Shown: piece after piece, positions 16,291-26,200 of the stretch
Numbering within the stretch: the first letter of the stretch is position 1
How the letters are laid out: every line of letters starts with the position of its first letter
NCBI GenBank assembly: GCA_051294375.1
Contig: CM119265.1
Span: forward strand, 1-64,000
Length of the DNA: 64,000 bases
From: Paraspadella gotoi
Taxonomy: Eukaryota; Chaetognatha
Direction: 5' to 3'
Made by a program: the position numbers and the translations under genes
The notes under the pieces: model-generated
What the model saw: only the letters and a program-made list of their open reading frames with translations
Databases searched by the model: none
Told to the model about the DNA's origin: nothing

Positions 16291-19200
16291 TCACTTTAAG
16301 TCCAGTAAATGGCGTACTACTGCGTTGTAATTTGGTCTTGAGGTCGAGTTTATAGTTTTATAAGAAAAATCGGATGGTTGAGGACGAGAGAAACGCTCGA
16401 TCGATGGGCGTGGCCGAGGACGAGTTTCTACTGTTGGCGCTGACGCTAGCGTTGGCGTCGGGGAAACTGGGGGCGCGCCGGAAGTGAATGATGGTGCCTC
16501 GGTTTCGCCTGATGGTGCGAGTTTTCTTTCGACGTCGATACGCATACCGGAAGTGGGCGTGGCCGCATCGAGAGACGCTGATGGTTGGAATGAATTTGAC
16601 GCCGCTTCGTGTTGCGAATGTGGAATATCTATGTCGTGGACGTCGTCGTCCTGGTCGTCGTCGTCGTCCGCGACTTGTGGATTTTGCCTCGCTTGACTTT
16701 GCTGTTGGCGGCGAGTATCTGAGCGCGTTTGTCGCGACGTGGGAGGAGGGCGACGGGTTCGTGGGCCTGGACGCCGGCCTGGAGGGGGCGGTGAGGGTGG
16801 CGGAGATGGTTGTGATGCTCGTTCTTCGCCGTCCTCGTCTCGCCACAGCGTCGCTGGCTTGATTCTGGATATAGCTATAGTCTCGACGCCGCGGCCTGGA
16901 ATTTCCACTTTGAAATTCAGATTATCGCGAGAGATGACTCGATATGGCCCGTGGTAGGGCGCCGTCAGTGGAGGGTGTACTCCCGCTCGTTGGATGAATA
17001 CGTGAGTGGCATCAGATAATGTTTCTGGTAAATATAGCCGGGGCGTTCGATGTGTTGAGGTTTCGGTGGGCTGGAGGCGCTCCACTTCGACTCGAAGGTT
17101 GTCGCGCAGTTGTCGACGCTGATCTTGAAGTTGATCGCCCTCAAGAGGAGGAGGAAGAACGTCGCCGGGAACGGCGAGACCTTCGCCGTAGACTAAGTCG
17201 GCAGGGGAAGCGCCGATATCCGGTTTTATGGTCGTTCTTATTGCTAATAGCGCTGCGGGCAGCCTCCAGAACCACTTGTGAGGCTCATTGTCGCCTAGCG
17301 CCACTAACGCCTCCTTAAGGCGTCGATGGAAGCGCTCGACTAATCCGTTTGACTGCGGATGATATGCTGCCGTTTGCTGATGTTTGATGCCCCATGCTTG
17401 GGTTAGCTGCGTCCATATGGCGGTCGAGAATTGGGCGCCACGGTCGGTCGTGATGGCTGACGGTATACCGAACTGGGCGATCCAGCCGTGCGCGATCGCG
17501 TCGACGACTGATTCCGTGGACATGTCTCGCATGGGAATGGCCGCGGGCCAACGAGAGAATCGGTCGACGATCGTCAGTAATGAACTGAAGCCGTTTGACG
17601 CGGGCATGAGCGTTATATCGACGTTGAGGTGATGGAATCTTTTTGCTGGGATTTCGAATTCTCCGATATGAGGAGTCACGTGACGAGTCACCTTGGCACG
17701 TTGACACGGGACACACTCTCGTGCCCATCGAGCAGCATCTGCCTTCAGAGAGGGCCACACGAATTTTGAGGCAATCGTCTCGCGAGTTCTGGCGACGCCG
17801 GGGTGGCCTAAGCCATGGACGGCATCGAATATTTTCTTACGCCATGATTCGGGGACAAATGGTCGGGCCGGGCCGTTCGAGATGTCGACGAAGAGCTTCT
17901 GATTGCCGACGGAGATCTTACGAAATTGTAAGCCGGTCCTGGCGTCACTGGAGAGGCGCTGAAAGTCGCGGTCAAGCGCCTGGTGACGCGCCATCTCCTC
18001 GAGGTCGACGCCCTCTTGTCCAATTGCGTTGATAGTTGCATGGAGGTCCTCGGACTTCTCCTCTGGAACTGGGCGGTCGATGGCGGCGATTGGAGGCGGA
18101 TTTGGTCGCGACAAAGCGTCGGCGACCACGTTGGCTTTGCCGCGGATATGCCGGATGTCGGTCGTAAATTCTGATATTACAGAAAGTTGAAAGTTATGCC
18201 GCGTCGTCTGCGGCTCCGCGCGCTTGTGTAGGGCGTGAATAAGCGATTGGTGGTCCGTATAAAGAGTAAATGCTCTGCCCTCGAGCCAGTGGCGGAAGTG
18301 CCGGACCGCTCGGAAGGCGCCGTACAATTCTCTATCGAACGGCGGCCATCGGCGCTGTGTTTCGTCGAGTTTGGCGGAGAAGAACGCCAGGGGTTCCCAA
18401 CCCTGCGGCGTCCTTTGCTCCAGCACGGCGCCGACTGCGATGTCGGAGGCGTCGGTCGTCAGCGCCAGTTGGGCGTTGGTTCGAGGATGTCGAAGGAGGG
18501 CTGCATTCGCCAGTGCCTCCTTGATAGCGTCAAATGACTGTGAGCACTTTGTCGACCAATTCAACTGCTTCGGTTTGCCGGCGAGAATGTCGTACAACGC
18601 CGCGGCATGGTGGGCGGCGTTGGGTATAAATCGGCGGTAATAATTTACCATGCCTAGGAAGCGTTGTAACTCTTTGACGGTAGTGGGCGGGTTGGTGGCT
18701 CTGATCGCCTCGACCTTTTGGGGAAGAGGTTTCACTCCTGTGGCGTCGACTAAGTAACCTAGAAATTCCAGTGAGGATTGGCCCAATATGCACTTTTTTC
18801 GGTTAATGACTAAGCCGTTGTCGGCGAGCGAGTCGAAGACTGCTTTGAGGTCTTTTAAGTGCTCCTCCTGGTCGACGCTGGCGACGAGGATGTCGTCCAG
18901 GTAAACGTAAGTGTGTGGGATATCCCCTAAGATTTCATCCATCATCCGCTGAAAGTCTTGCCCCGCGTTTTTGAGGCCGAAGGGGGTGCGGAGGAAGACG
19001 AACAGACCGAAGGGGGTTATCACCGCTGTTTTCGGGATATCTTCTTCTGCTACGGGGATCTGGTGATACCCCTTTAGCAGATCGATTTTTGAAAATACTT
19101 TCTTTCCTGATAACTCTGCGTTAAAGTCGGCCAGAAGTTTCACGGGATATTTGTCGTCCTTCGTGTTTGAATTGAGTCGACGAAAGTCTCCACAACATCT

Positions 19201-19887
19201 CCACCCGCCGTCCGCCTTGGGGACGCACAGCAGGGGAGACGACCACGAACTCTTTGCTCGTTTGGCGACGCCTAGCGCGACGAGCTTCTCGAGTTCCGCC
19301 TTGGCGACGGCGAGCTTTTCCGGAGGAAGTCGACGGGCCCTTGCTTGACAAGGTCTCCCAAAGGTCGGGATGTGATGCTTCACTCCGTGCTTGGGCTCTT
19401 TTATCTCGAAGGTTGGCGTCGCGAGAGTTGGGTACTGGTCGAGGAGTTGATAATAAACGTTGTTCGTCTCCTCGATGAGATTTACATGAGATGGAGGAGT
19501 AACCTCTGAAATGTCGCATGAAATGGTGGAGAGGTCCCTTAGATCGAGGAGAGTGCCATCCCTGTGATTCGGGGCGAGATAAAATTCGGCTAGGAAATCT
19601 GCTCCTAGTATACTTTGAGTAACGTCAGCCGCGATGAAATCGAAAGAGAATAGTCTAGTCCCAAGGACAACTCGGCGGCGGACGATGCCATACGAGTTGA
19701 TGGGTGTGCCGTTGGCCGCTTGGAGTTTGGGTCCCGTTGGGCCGGCGACTCGTTGAGCGGCCGTCGGTGGAACTAAGGAGACAAGGGCGCCGCCGTCGAC
19801 GAGCCATTTGCGGCCGTCCGTGGCGTCCTTTACATATAAGAGATAATTATCGGGTGAATCTTTGTCGACGCGGGGTACAGCGTTCAC
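16291..19887 (-). CDS. pol: Pol polyprotein of II-2
   Basis: Intact 1198-residue Pol, cleanest reference in the window. Protease Asp31 in LVDGGALVSLVPPT; RT Asp269 (FSKID) and YLDD 329-332; RNase H Asp479, Glu520, Asp545, Asp590; integrase finger His691, His695, Cys725, Cys728 and DD35E core Asp757, Asp815, Glu851; GPY/F module about 978-1011; Pro/Ser/Arg-rich tail; last 35 residues with ERFSRPQPSDFSYK and RPNYNAVVRHLL. It starts at a GTG within the GTGA overlap with Gag. All usual catalytic residues are present except the protease Thr/Ser, replaced by Gly32. No chromodomain or Env is present. Confidence 0.96.
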   Translation of the reverse strand: MNAVPRVDKDSPDNYLLYVKDATDGRKWLVDGGALVSLVPPTAAQRVAGPTGPKLQAANGTPINSYGIVRRRVVLGTRLFSFDFIAADVTQSILGADFLAEFYLAPNHRDGTLLDLRDLSTISCDISEVTPPSHVNLIEETNNVYYQLLDQYPTLATPTFEIKEPKHGVKHHIPTFGRPCQARARRLPPEKLAVAKAELEKLVALGVAKRAKSSWSSPLLCVPKADGGWRCCGDFRRLNSNTKDDKYPVKLLADFNAELSGKKVFSKIDLLKGYHQIPVAEEDIPKTAVITPFGLFVFLRTPFGLKNAGQDFQRMMDEILGDIPHTYVYLDDILVASVDQEEHLKDLKAVFDSLADNGLVINRKKCILGQSSLEFLGYLVDATGVKPLPQKVEAIRATNPPTTVKELQRFLGMVNYYRRFIPNAAHHAAALYDILAGKPKQLNWSTKCSQSFDAIKEALANAALLRHPRTNAQLALTTDASDIAVGAVLEQRTPQGWEPLAFFSAKLDETQRRWPPFDRELYGAFRAVRHFRHWLEGRAFTLYTDHQSLIHALHKRAEPQTTRHNFQLSVISEFTTDIRHIRGKANVVADALSRPNPPPIAAIDRPVPEEKSEDLHATINAIGQEGVDLEEMARHQALDRDFQRLSSDARTGLQFRKISVGNQKLFVDISNGPARPFVPESWRKKIFDAVHGLGHPGVARTRETIASKFVWPSLKADAARWARECVPCQRAKVTRHVTPHIGEFEIPAKRFHHLNVDITLMPASNGFSSLLTIVDRFSRWPAAIPMRDMSTESVVDAIAHGWIAQFGIPSAITTDRGAQFSTAIWTQLTQAWGIKHQQTAAYHPQSNGLVERFHRRLKEALVALGDNEPHKWFWRLPAALLAIRTTIKPDIGASPADLVYGEGLAVPGDVLPPPLEGDQLQDQRRQLRDNLRVEVERLQPTETSTHRTPRLYLPETLSDATHVFIQRAGVHPPLTAPYHGPYRVISRDNLNFKVEIPGRGVETIAISRIKPATLWRDEDGEERASQPSPPPSPPPPGRRPGPRTRRPPPTSRQTRSDTRRQQQSQARQNPQVADDDDDQDDDVHDIDIPHSQHEAASNSFQPSASLDAATPTSGMRIDVERKLAPSGETEAPSFTSGAPPVSPTPTLASAPTVETRPRPRPSIERFSRPQPSDFSYKTINSTSRPNYNAVVRHLLDLK

Positions 19888-19914
19888 CTGCGCTGTCCCG
19901 CGGCGTCGTTTCCC
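19867..19914 (-). promoter_or_regulatory. -1 frameshift signal of II-2
   Basis: In element sense G GGA AAC (19914-19908) is in the Gag frame, followed by a strong hairpin: GACGC/GCGTC and GCGGG/CCCGC outer stems and an ACAGCG/CGCTGT inner stem, with the Gag TGA in the CAGGTGAA loop. Confidence 0.85.
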
Positions 19915-21029
19915 GATGTTGCTCCCTTACGATCTCGGCGTTCGCTTTTTCTTGCGCAGCCTGGCTCGCAGCGGAACGCGGCGTCGCCGAATTTCAGATG
20001 CCATCGGCAGATCTGCTTAAGTCGCGCGCCTGGGGGTCGTGAGCCGGACGACGACCCGCTTGGTGCGCTGCTGCGCCAGTTGTTGGGCTGCTGTCGCTTC
20101 TTGTCGCGGCGTTGATTCTGGACGGCGTTAATATCGGCGTCGTTCTCGCCGTCAGAATCGCTGATTGAGGCGTCGGCGTCTTTATCGAGAGTGGCGGCGT
20201 TTATCGTCGAGGACGGCGCTGCCAAGGTTGGTCGGCCCTCAGAATCGAAAAACTTGTCGGCGGCCTCCGCCAACTGTGCCGCCGTCCAGTCGTCGGCCTT
20301 ATCCTCTAAGGAGCGACGTATTTCGATAGGGAGGCCTCTGATGACGGTCTCCTTCTTAACGTCGTCTATTGTTACAGACTTGATCTTCTCCTCGAGCCTA
20401 GCGAGATGCTGAGAAGGTCGTAAGCCGTCTCTGGAGACGCCGTCGAGGAGTAGGGCGGCCTGCTGGCGACGAGTAGTTCCATACTCCTTTCGGAGATAAT
20501 TGATGAAGGCCGTCCAATTTGCCTCTGACGGCTCGCCATACAAAAACGCGTTGATGCGTGGATTGGTGTCCACGCTTATTTTGGACTCCAAATGCGCGAA
20601 TTTCTCCGTCGCCTCCTTGATATTGGCGCGGATAAACGCGGCTTCAATTCGACGGATCCAGATATCAATATTTTTTGGATCGAATGCTGGGAGCTCTGGT
20701 TTTTTCTTTTTCTCCAGAGCTTTGAGAGCGGTAGCCAAGGCTGCGCGGAGCGCCTCGGTCTCGTCGACGCTAGAGGCGGTCGCCATTGCACTGGGGAGAG
20801 CGAGGGGTGACGTACGGGAGGCGAGGGCCCTGGCGTTCGGTGACGTGGGCGGAAAAGCGAAAAATCTGCTTCCTGGTGACGTCGGCGGAAAGAGGAAAGC
20901 TGGCGCGCCTGGGTTCTCGCCTGGTGACGCTTCTCGAGATGTACGGCCTCGACCGGCGCTCTTAGGTACCGTTAATGTAGACTGTTGGCGCAGGCGAGAG
21001 GTCTGGCGAGTCTCTCGAGGCTCGCTCAT
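19884..21029 (-). CDS. gag: Gag of II-2
   Basis: 381-residue Gag, intact. The N-terminus carries SAGRGRTSRE and a short repeated FPPTSPxxR segment (about residues 45-70), not seen in II-1, then the capsid region and the CHCC finger ICRWHLKFGDAAFRCEPGC with Cys341, His344, Cys354 and Cys358. The basic tail ends GQRR before TGA. Role as for the other Gag proteins: particle formation and RNA binding. Confidence 0.94.
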   Translation of the reverse strand: MSEPRETRQTSRLRQQSTLTVPKSAGRGRTSREASPGENPGAPAFLFPPTSPGSRFFAFPPTSPNARALASRTSPLALPSAMATASSVDETEALRAALATALKALEKKKKPELPAFDPKNIDIWIRRIEAAFIRANIKEATEKFAHLESKISVDTNPRINAFLYGEPSEANWTAFINYLRKEYGTTRRQQAALLLDGVSRDGLRPSQHLARLEEKIKSVTIDDVKKETVIRGLPIEIRRSLEDKADDWTAAQLAEAADKFFDSEGRPTLAAPSSTINAATLDKDADASISDSDGENDADINAVQNQRRDKKRQQPNNWRSSAPSGSSSGSRPPGARLKQICRWHLKFGDAAFRCEPGCARKSERRDRKGATSGNDAAGQRR

Positions 21030-21090
21030 TGATATGTTTATGATATAATCGTACAGAAGGTTGGAATTAATCCGACGTTGGGATCATCAA
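21030..21090 (-). other. Leader and primer-binding site of II-2
   Basis: 61 nt. In element sense it begins TTGATGATCCCAACGTCGG. Compared with II-1 the PBS has TGA where TGG is expected, a mismatch to the CCA end shared by II-3. This may be a real variant of the subfamily. Confidence 0.6.
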
Positions 21091-21916
21091 TGTAGATTGC
21101 GAAAAAGTAACTCACTTTGACGCAACTTAAATGTAGGGACACGTTTTGACGAGCGAACTGGGGACTTTAGAGGCGTTGCTGAAGGTCGTAGTGAAGCAGG
21201 AGGCTTCGGCGAAGGTTGACCGAAGTGACGCTGAATTTGGCGCTCGTGCTGAGCGGGGAGAACGTGCTTCGACCGATTTTATTTTTGGGATGTCTTTGAA
21301 CTTGATCATAAAAGTTTCTAACAACTTATTTGTAGTTGTAAGAAAGGGCCTTAATAAAATAATCAAAGCATATAGATATTCCATCTGCTTTTGCCATCAA
21401 GCAATTAGAATATCTATTACAGAAAAACAATAATATAAAACAATTATTGAATTAAACCATAACAATGATAATTAATGAAATAAGGAAACGATTGTGGTGA
21501 CTACTCATAGGTAAAATATTGCTGAGTAGTTTTGACGAGTTCTAGAGTTGGTAGATAAGATTTAGAAGCTAGATGGAATCAATATCAACAAGTAGAATCA
21601 GCTGATATAGGATTAATTGGATTGTTCTTTTGTTTATGAAAACAAAGATATAAGAATAAATAAGGAAAAACGATTAGTTTATAAAGTTCTTAAGGAGAAA
21701 ATTTGTTAACTACAGTGGTGGCGACGATGGCTAAGGAACTGATTGTGAAAACAGGTCCGAGTTCGAGACTGAGTTGTCACTCGTTTTTTATTATTATTAA
21801 TTAATTAATATCGAATTAAAACTTATCGAAGTATTATCCGAGTGAAATATATATCGGTCTTGGCCGATAAACGTCACCAATAAATCGTGGAGGAATAATC
21901 ATGGTTCAAATCCCAC
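21091..21916 (-). repeat. 5' LTR of II-2, also 3' LTR of a truncated neighbour
   Basis: LTR beginning TGTAGATTGCG and ending near CAAATCCCAC. It contains the CATATAGATATTC/GAATATCTAT stem (21369-21419) and the tRNA-like module (about 21717-21780). Unlike other outer LTRs it is not followed by telomere but by a shrunken polypurine tract and 3'-UTR-like sequence, so it appears shared by two tandem copies. Confidence 0.8.
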
Positions 21917-22046
21917 CCCAGCGGAAACATTGGTTAGGAGGTTAAGTAGCTGTATTGACTAACTTATATAAATTGCTCTTAAAAAAAGTTGTACGACTCA
22001 TTAAGTCGTAATGCGACTATGCGTTGTAGGGTTGAGTCGGTTATAG
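21917..22046 (-). pseudogene. Truncated 3' end of a second II-2-like element
   Basis: 130 bp matching, with many small losses, the order found at 16150-16350: C-rich tract, 3' UTR, then the last codons of pol (TTGTAG...GTCG..TTATA). It ends abruptly at TTATA|GGGTTAGGG inside the Pol C-terminus. No LTR end is present at this junction, which makes it different from the integrase-type junctions elsewhere. Confidence 0.65.
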
Positions 22047-22258
22047 GGTTAGGGTTAGGTTAGGGTTAGGGTAGGGGGGAGGGTTAGGGTTAGGGTAGGT
22101 AGGGTTAGTTAGGTTAGGGTTAGGGGTTACGGGGTTAGGGTTAGGGGTTAGGGTGGGGTAGGGGTTAGGGGGGGTTAGGGTTAGGGTTAGGTTAGGGTTA
22201 GGGTTAGGGTTAGGGTTAGGGTTAGGGTTAAGGGTTAGGGTTAGGGTTAGGGTTAGGG
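22047..22258 (+). repeat. Telomeric tract between II-2 and II-3
   Basis: About 212 bp of TTAGGG repeats with numerous irregular units (TTAGG, GGGTAGG, GGGGTTA), either degenerate or poorly called. Confidence 0.95.
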
Positions 22259-23083
22259 TTAGATAGCGGAGAAAATAATCACTTTGACGCTATCGAGAGT
22301 CGGCGCGACTTGACGAGCGATGGGGTTCCTGAGGCTCGAGAGAAGTCGAGAGGAACGGGAGGCGCCGGCGGACGTTTACCGGAAGTGCGCTGCAATTTGG
22401 CGCTCGTGGCGTCGCGAATCGGTGCGCAAGCTTCGCAGATTTGAATTTGGAATAGTCTTTGAACTTGCATGTAAAAAGGTTTGTAAACCAATTGGCTTGG
22501 TTAGTTGTATATAAATCATGACCTTAATAAAATAATCAAAGCATATAGATATTCCATCTGCTTTTGCCATCAAGCAATTGGAATAGCTATATGAAACAAT
22601 AATGCAATAATTATTGATTAAACAATAACAATGAAATTAATGAATTAATGAACGATTTAGAGACTACTAATAGGCTTAGTATTAATCAGAGGTTCCAGTA
22701 AGTTCTATGTTTGTAAATGAAATTTGAAGCTGGATTGAATCAATAACAAAAGTAGAATCAGCTGATGAATCGAAATCGAATCGATTGTTCAATTGTTTAT
22801 GTAAACAAAAGATAAAGAATTTATATTAGAAGAAACGATTTAATTATAAAGATCTTTATCGAGTAAAATTTGATAACTACCGAGGTGCGACGATGGTTAA
22901 GAGGGGGCCTGTGAATATCTGGTCCGAGTTCGGAGCACGAGTCGTCGCCTTTTTTTATATTGTATAATTAATTTAATATCGAATTAGAAATGTAGAAGTA
23001 TTTTCGAAGTGAATATATATCGGTTCTGGCCGATAAATGATTATAATTCGTGGAATGATTCTATCATAGGTTCAAATCCCACA
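22259..23083 (-). repeat. 3' LTR of II-3
   Basis: LTR of the reverse element. The expected TGTAGATAGCGG start is shortened to TTAGATAGCGG next to the telomere, and the right end is CAAATCCCACA before the antisense polypurine tract. Stem CATATAGATATTCC/GGAATAGCTATATG at 22542-22593; tRNA-like module at 22885-22949. Confidence 0.9.
22885..22949 (+). other. tRNA-like module antisense to II-3 (3' LTR)
   Basis: Copy of the module at 28708-28771 with small indels; the 3' half CGTCGCC is followed by a T7 run. Confidence 0.5.
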
Positions 23084-23249
23084 TCCCCCCAGACGGAAAA
23101 CACACTGTTTGCGGATACGGAAGGGCTTAATAGGTAAGCAATATTGATTTGTAAACTAATTATGAATGTTTATCTACTATGTACATATTATACATAATAA
23201 TTCGAAATAAAGTAGGAATGAAGTATCAGAGATTATATTGTTTGTGAAC
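23084..23249 (-). other. Polypurine tract and 3' UTR of II-3
   Basis: TCCCCCC at 23084-23090 is the antisense polypurine tract; the rest is AT-rich sequence up to the Pol stop at 23250. Confidence 0.75.
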
Positions 23250-26200
23250 TCACTCTAAGTTGAGCAGGTGGCGAAGGACGGCGCTATAGCTTGGCTTAGA
23301 GGTCGAGTTAATACTTTTGTATGAGAAATCGGATGGTTGAGGTCGGGAAAAACGTTCGATCGGTGGGCGTGGTCTCGCTGGCGCTTCTTCCGTTAACGCT
23401 GGCGTTGGCGTTGGGACTACTGCTGGCGTTGGTGAAGTCGGAGGTGCGCCAAATGGAAGAGACGTCGCCTGATCGTTGGGAATATCTTTATTGGCGCCGT
23501 CGAGCGTTCCGGAAGTGGGCGTGGCGTTTTTGGGGGGCGTCGGAGCTCGGAGTGAATTCGACGATGCACTGGGACGCGATTGGGCGCTGAGGTGATTATT
23601 GACGTCGTCGTTTACGTCGTCGTCCTCCTCGTCGTCGTCGACTTGTATATTTTGCCTCGTTTGAGTTTGTTGCTGATATTTAGTTTTCGAGCGGGTTTGT
23701 CGTGTTGTTGGAGGAGGATGACGAGTTCGTGGGCCCGGGCGTCGACCTGGAGGAGGAGGAGAAGGGGGAGGTGATGGCTGAGAGGCTCGTTCCTCTCCCT
23801 CTTCATCACACCAGAGTGTCGCCGGCTTGATACGAGCGATAGCGACGGTGTCGACGCCGCGACCGGGAATCTCCACTTTAAAGTTCAGATTGTCTCGAGA
23901 TATTACTCGATATGGCCCATGATAAGGCGCTGTAAGCGGTGGGTGAATTCCTGGGCGCTGAATGAAAACGTGAGTAGCGTCTGATAAGGTTTCTGGCAGG
24001 TATAGGCGCGGCGCTCGGTGAGTCGAGGTTTCGGTGGGCTGGAGGCGCTCGACTTCGATTCGAAGGTTATCGCGCAAGTGGCGGCGTTGAGTTTGGAGCT
24101 GCTCGTCGTCGAGTGGGGGGGGAAGTACGTCTCCTGGGACGGCGAGGCCCTCACCGTAAACTAAGTCGGCGGGGGATGCTCCAATGTCTGGCTTAATTGT
24201 TGTTCTAATCGCCAATAGCGCCGAGGGTAGCCTCCAGTACCACTGATGAGGCTCATTATCGCCGAGCGCTATCAACGCCTCCTTTAGGCGCCGGTGAAAG
24301 CGCTCGACAAGTCCGTTTGATTGGGGATGGTACGCTGCCGTTTGTTGGTGACTGATACCCCACGTTTGGGTTAGCTGCGTCCAAATGGCTGTCGAAAATT
24401 GGGCGCCACGATCTGTTGTGATTATCGATGGTATACCATGCTGGGCGATCCAGCCGTGCGCGATCGCGTCGACGACTGAGGTGGTTGACATATCTCGCAT
24501 GGGGATAGCTGCAGGCCAACGGGAGAATCTGTCGACGATCGTGAGAAGTGAGCTAAAGCCGTTCGAAGTGGGCATGAGCGTGATGTCGACGTTGAGATGG
24601 ACGAAGCGCTTTGCTGGGACGTCGAATTCTCCGATATGTGGAGTCACGTGGCGCGTTACTTTGGCGCGTTGGCACGAGAGACATTCTCGCGCCCAGCGCG
24701 TGGCGTCGGCCTTAAGGGAGGGCCATACGAACTTGGAGGCGATCGTCTCTCGAGTTCGAGCCACGCCGGGGTGGCCCAGGCCGTGCACGGCGTCGAAAAT
24801 CTTTTTGCGCCACGATTCTGGCACAAATGGTCGCGCGGGGCCATTGGAAACGTCGACGACTAATTTTTGATCGCCGATGCTAATTTTTCGAAATTGCAGG
24901 CCGGTCCTGGCGTCCATGGAGAGTCGCTGGAAGTCACGGTCTAATGCTTGGTGGCGCGCCATCTCCTCCAGATCGACGCCTTCCTGGCCGATCGCGTTGA
25001 CGGTTGCTAAGAGGTCCTCGGACTTTTCGGCGGGAAGTGGGCGGTCGATAGTGGAGATTGGTGGCGGGTTTGGTCTCGACAACGCGTCAGCGACTACGTT
25101 AGCTTTACCCCTGATATGCCGGATGTCCGTAGTAAATTCCGAGATTACGGAAAGCTGGAAGTTGTGTCGCGTTGTTTGAGGTTCCGCGCGCTTGTGCAAG
25201 GCGTGTATAAGCGATTGGTGGTCCGTATAGAGAGTGAAGGCCCTCCCTTCGAGCCAGTGGCGGAAATGCCGCACCGCTCGGAAGGCGCCATACAACTCTC
25301 TATCGAATGGGGGCCAGCGCCGTTGTGACTCGTCCAACTTGGCGGAAAAAAAAGCCAGGGGTTCCCACCCCTGCTGTGTCCTCTGCTCGAGCACGGCGCC
25401 GACTGCAATGTCGGAGGCGTCAGTGGTAAGGGCTAACTGGGCGCCTGTGCGCGGATGACGGAGGAGGGCGGCGTTCGCCAGCGCCTCCTTTATGGCGTCG
25501 AAAGATTGGGCGCACTTTTCCGACCAATTCAATTGTTTAGGTTTGCCGGAGAGTATATCATACAACGCCGCGGCATGGTGGGCGGCGTTGGGAATGAATC
25601 GGCGGTAATAATTTACCATGCCAAGGAAACGCTGGAGCTCCTTGACCGTCGTGGGTGGGTTGGTGGCACGAATCGCCTCGACTTTCTGGGGGAGAGGCTT
25701 TACTCCTGAGGCATCCACTAAATAACCCAAGAACTCGAGTGAGGATTGGCCTAAGGCGCACTTCTTCCGGTTGATGACCAAGCCGTTGTCCGCCAGAGAG
25801 TCGAAGACCGCTTTGAGGTCGTTGAGGTGCTCGTTTTGGTCGGCGCTGGCGACCAAGATGTCGTCCAGGTAGACGTACGTGTGCGGAACGTCGCCCAAGA
25901 TCTCATCCATCATTCTCTGGAAGTCTTGGCCTGCGTTTTTTAGGCCAAAGGGTGTACGCAGGAAGACGAAGAGACCAAAAGGCGTGATAACGGCTGTTTT
26001 GGGAATGTCCTCCTCCGCTACGGGGATTTGATGGTACCCCTTTAGCAGATCTATTTTGGAGAAAACTTTTTTCCCCGCTAGTTCCGCGTTGAAGTCTGCT
26101 AGCAATTTAACTGGGTACTTGTCGTCTTTTGTATTCGCGTTTAAACGACGAAAGTCTCCGCAGCATCTCCAGCCGCCGTCCGCCTTGGGGACGCAGAGCA

